Positions 63,172 to 64,000 of a stretch of 64,000 bases of DNA are shown here, piece after piece. Each line of letters begins with the position of its first letter. Position 1 is the stretch's first letter. The notes below the pieces were generated by a model. It was not told the DNA's origin, searched no databases, and saw nothing but the letters and a program-made list of their open reading frames with translations. The DNA is from a virus. Made by a program: the position numbers and the translations under genes. The stretch lies in IMG/VR virus record IMGVR_UViG_3300047510_002187, positions 95,073 to 159,072 of that record; one strand, given 5' to 3'.

Positions 63172-63597
63172 TTATAAAGCTTTAGAGCTTTTAAGAACAA
63201 TCTCATAAATATTCTCTACTTCACTACTAAAGAACTTACCTTCAACATTTGTATTGTAGTAGTCTTCTCTAAGAATTACATCTCTTTTGAATTGTTCCAT
63301 AGTCTCATAAAAACTCATAGATTTCTTGTGAGGACATAGATATAAAATTTCTCGGAGAAATTTATCTTCTCCGAGATTTTTTACGTCTTCAATTAATTCA
63401 TCACAAGAACCAAAATATTTTTTCCAATCACTTTCTTTCTTTTTTCTGCGACCTGTTTTACGATCTTTTTGTCTTGTCCAAAAGTGTTTCTTTCCAATGT
63501 ATTTTTTATCATTGGTGAGATTTGTAATAAGGTAAACAAAACCTTCCATGTCTTTTGGGACTTCTGTAAACTCTTGATTGTTATATTTCCAGGTCAT
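63172..63597 (-). CDS. GIY-YIG family nuclease
   Basis: 141 residues, the only minus-strand gene in the window. The start MTWKYNNQEF at 63597 is preferred; upstream in-frame codons would overlap the next gene. GFVYLITNLTNDKKYIGKKHF gives the GIY-YIG pattern, the conserved Arg region follows, and the catalytic Glu is probably in MEQFKRDVI with an Asn in YNTNVEGKF. A basic loop (RKTGRRKKK) should bind DNA. It could be a homing-type nuclease or a DNA-processing enzyme; no intron is adjacent. Confidence 0.82.
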   Translation of the reverse strand: MTWKYNNQEFTEVPKDMEGFVYLITNLTNDKKYIGKKHFWTRQKDRKTGRRKKKESDWKKYFGSCDELIEDVKNLGEDKFLREILYLCPHKKSMSFYETMEQFKRDVILREDYYNTNVEGKFFSSEVENIYEIVLKSSKAL

Positions 63598-63651
63598 TAG
63601 ATAAGAATTGCTAATATGACTATGTAGGTTCATATATAGATTAAAAACGGA

Positions 63652-64000
63652 ATGAAATTTTTCAGAAAGATTAAGAACTTCCTCAACCACTTGACAAGGG
63701 ATCAGGATGTGGTAGAGTCCAAGGTGTCGGAGGTTCCTCAGGAACCCACTCCCATTAAACAAGAGGAAGAAACTAACTTGGACATCAACATTGAAAATGA
63801 ATGCCTCAATCAAGTGCGTGGTTGGGCAATCAAGAAAATTGAACTTCTCCATGAAGCAGATAGGCATCGTAATGCTAAGGCACTTCAAGCGGAGTTTGAG
63901 GAATGGATTAACATTCCAGAAGGTGTTGAAGAAATTGACTACTTTTCTATTGAAAAAGATGATGATGAATGGTCTGAAAATGAGACTGTAGGCAGTGTCT
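63652..64000 (+). CDS. Hypothetical acidic protein, 3' end outside window
   Basis: ATG 63652 opens a frame that is still open at base 64000 (116 full codons). It begins MKFFRKIKNFLNHLTRD, a basic amphipathic helix, then a Glu/Pro-rich linker and a helical segment CLNQVRGWAIKKIELLHEADRHRNAKALQAEFEEWI, ending acidic. It is divergent from the GIY-YIG gene, with 54 bases between starts. No family recognised. The ribosome site is weak, so a later start is possible. Confidence 0.65.
   Translation, partial: MKFFRKIKNFLNHLTRDQDVVESKVSEVPQEPTPIKQEEETNLDINIENECLNQVRGWAIKKIELLHEADRHRNAKALQAEFEEWINIPEGVEEIDYFSIEKDDDEWSENETVGSV

Overview
The window is a continuous piece of a T4-like tailed phage genome (contractile tail). 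The host is most likely a marine picocyanobacterium (Synechococcus or Prochlorococcus). This rests on the T4 core genes in recognisable order, on extras typical of cyanomyoviruses (hsp20, mazG, the cobS/cobT-like pair, nrdA/nrdB), on a DUF3110-type protein (a family seen mainly in cyanobacteria), and on AT-rich, tightly packed genes with ATGA or TAATG overlaps. Identifications come from reading the proteins and recalling families; no database search was run. I see no tRNA, CRISPR array, insertion sequence or photosynthesis gene. All genes but one are on the + strand.

Bases 1-30600 are the virion block in T4 order: a large baseplate/tail protein cut by the window edge, gp8, a 2601-residue DUF4815-type protein, two small proteins, gp13, gp14, gp15, gp16, two inserted genes, gp17, a zinc-ribbon protein, gp18, gp19, gp20, a gp67-like core protein, a small beta protein, gp21, gp22 and gp23. 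A strong UUCG terminator follows gp23. Several proteins here share inserted beta-rich modules that make them longer than in T4.

Bases 30600-51600 hold a tail-terminator protein (gp3) and then replication, recombination and expression: uvsY, uvsW, the late sigma factor gp55, gp47/gp46, the cobT/cobS-like pair, a DUF3310-like protein, gp45, gp44, a DUF4338/Mom-like protein, gp62, regA, hsp20, two paralogous small proteins, gp43, uvsX, gp41 and mazG. Near-consensus sigma70 promoters lie before gp55, cobS, the gp45 group, the gp43 group, uvsX and the primase group. T4-type late promoter octamers (TATAAATA or CATAAATA) lie before many other genes.

Bases 51600-64000 carry large low-complexity or mosaic proteins, small membrane proteins, an Ig-like surface protein, a small protein that copies the N-terminal region of the major capsid protein, primase gp61, nrdA/nrdB, a histone-like Ala/Lys-rich protein, a lone minus-strand GIY-YIG nuclease, and a gene cut by the right edge.

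The logic is that of a lytic phage. Host RNA polymerase reads nucleotide-supply and replication genes from sigma70 promoters; gp55 then moves transcription to late octamers before virion genes. The observations most worth checking are the capsid N-terminus mimic at 56252-56500, the metallopeptidase motif in the CobT-like protein, the inverted repeat around the gp55 promoter, two promoters interleaved with terminators, the DUF4338/Mom-like gene in the clamp-loader operon, and the mosaic protein between the two terminase genes.
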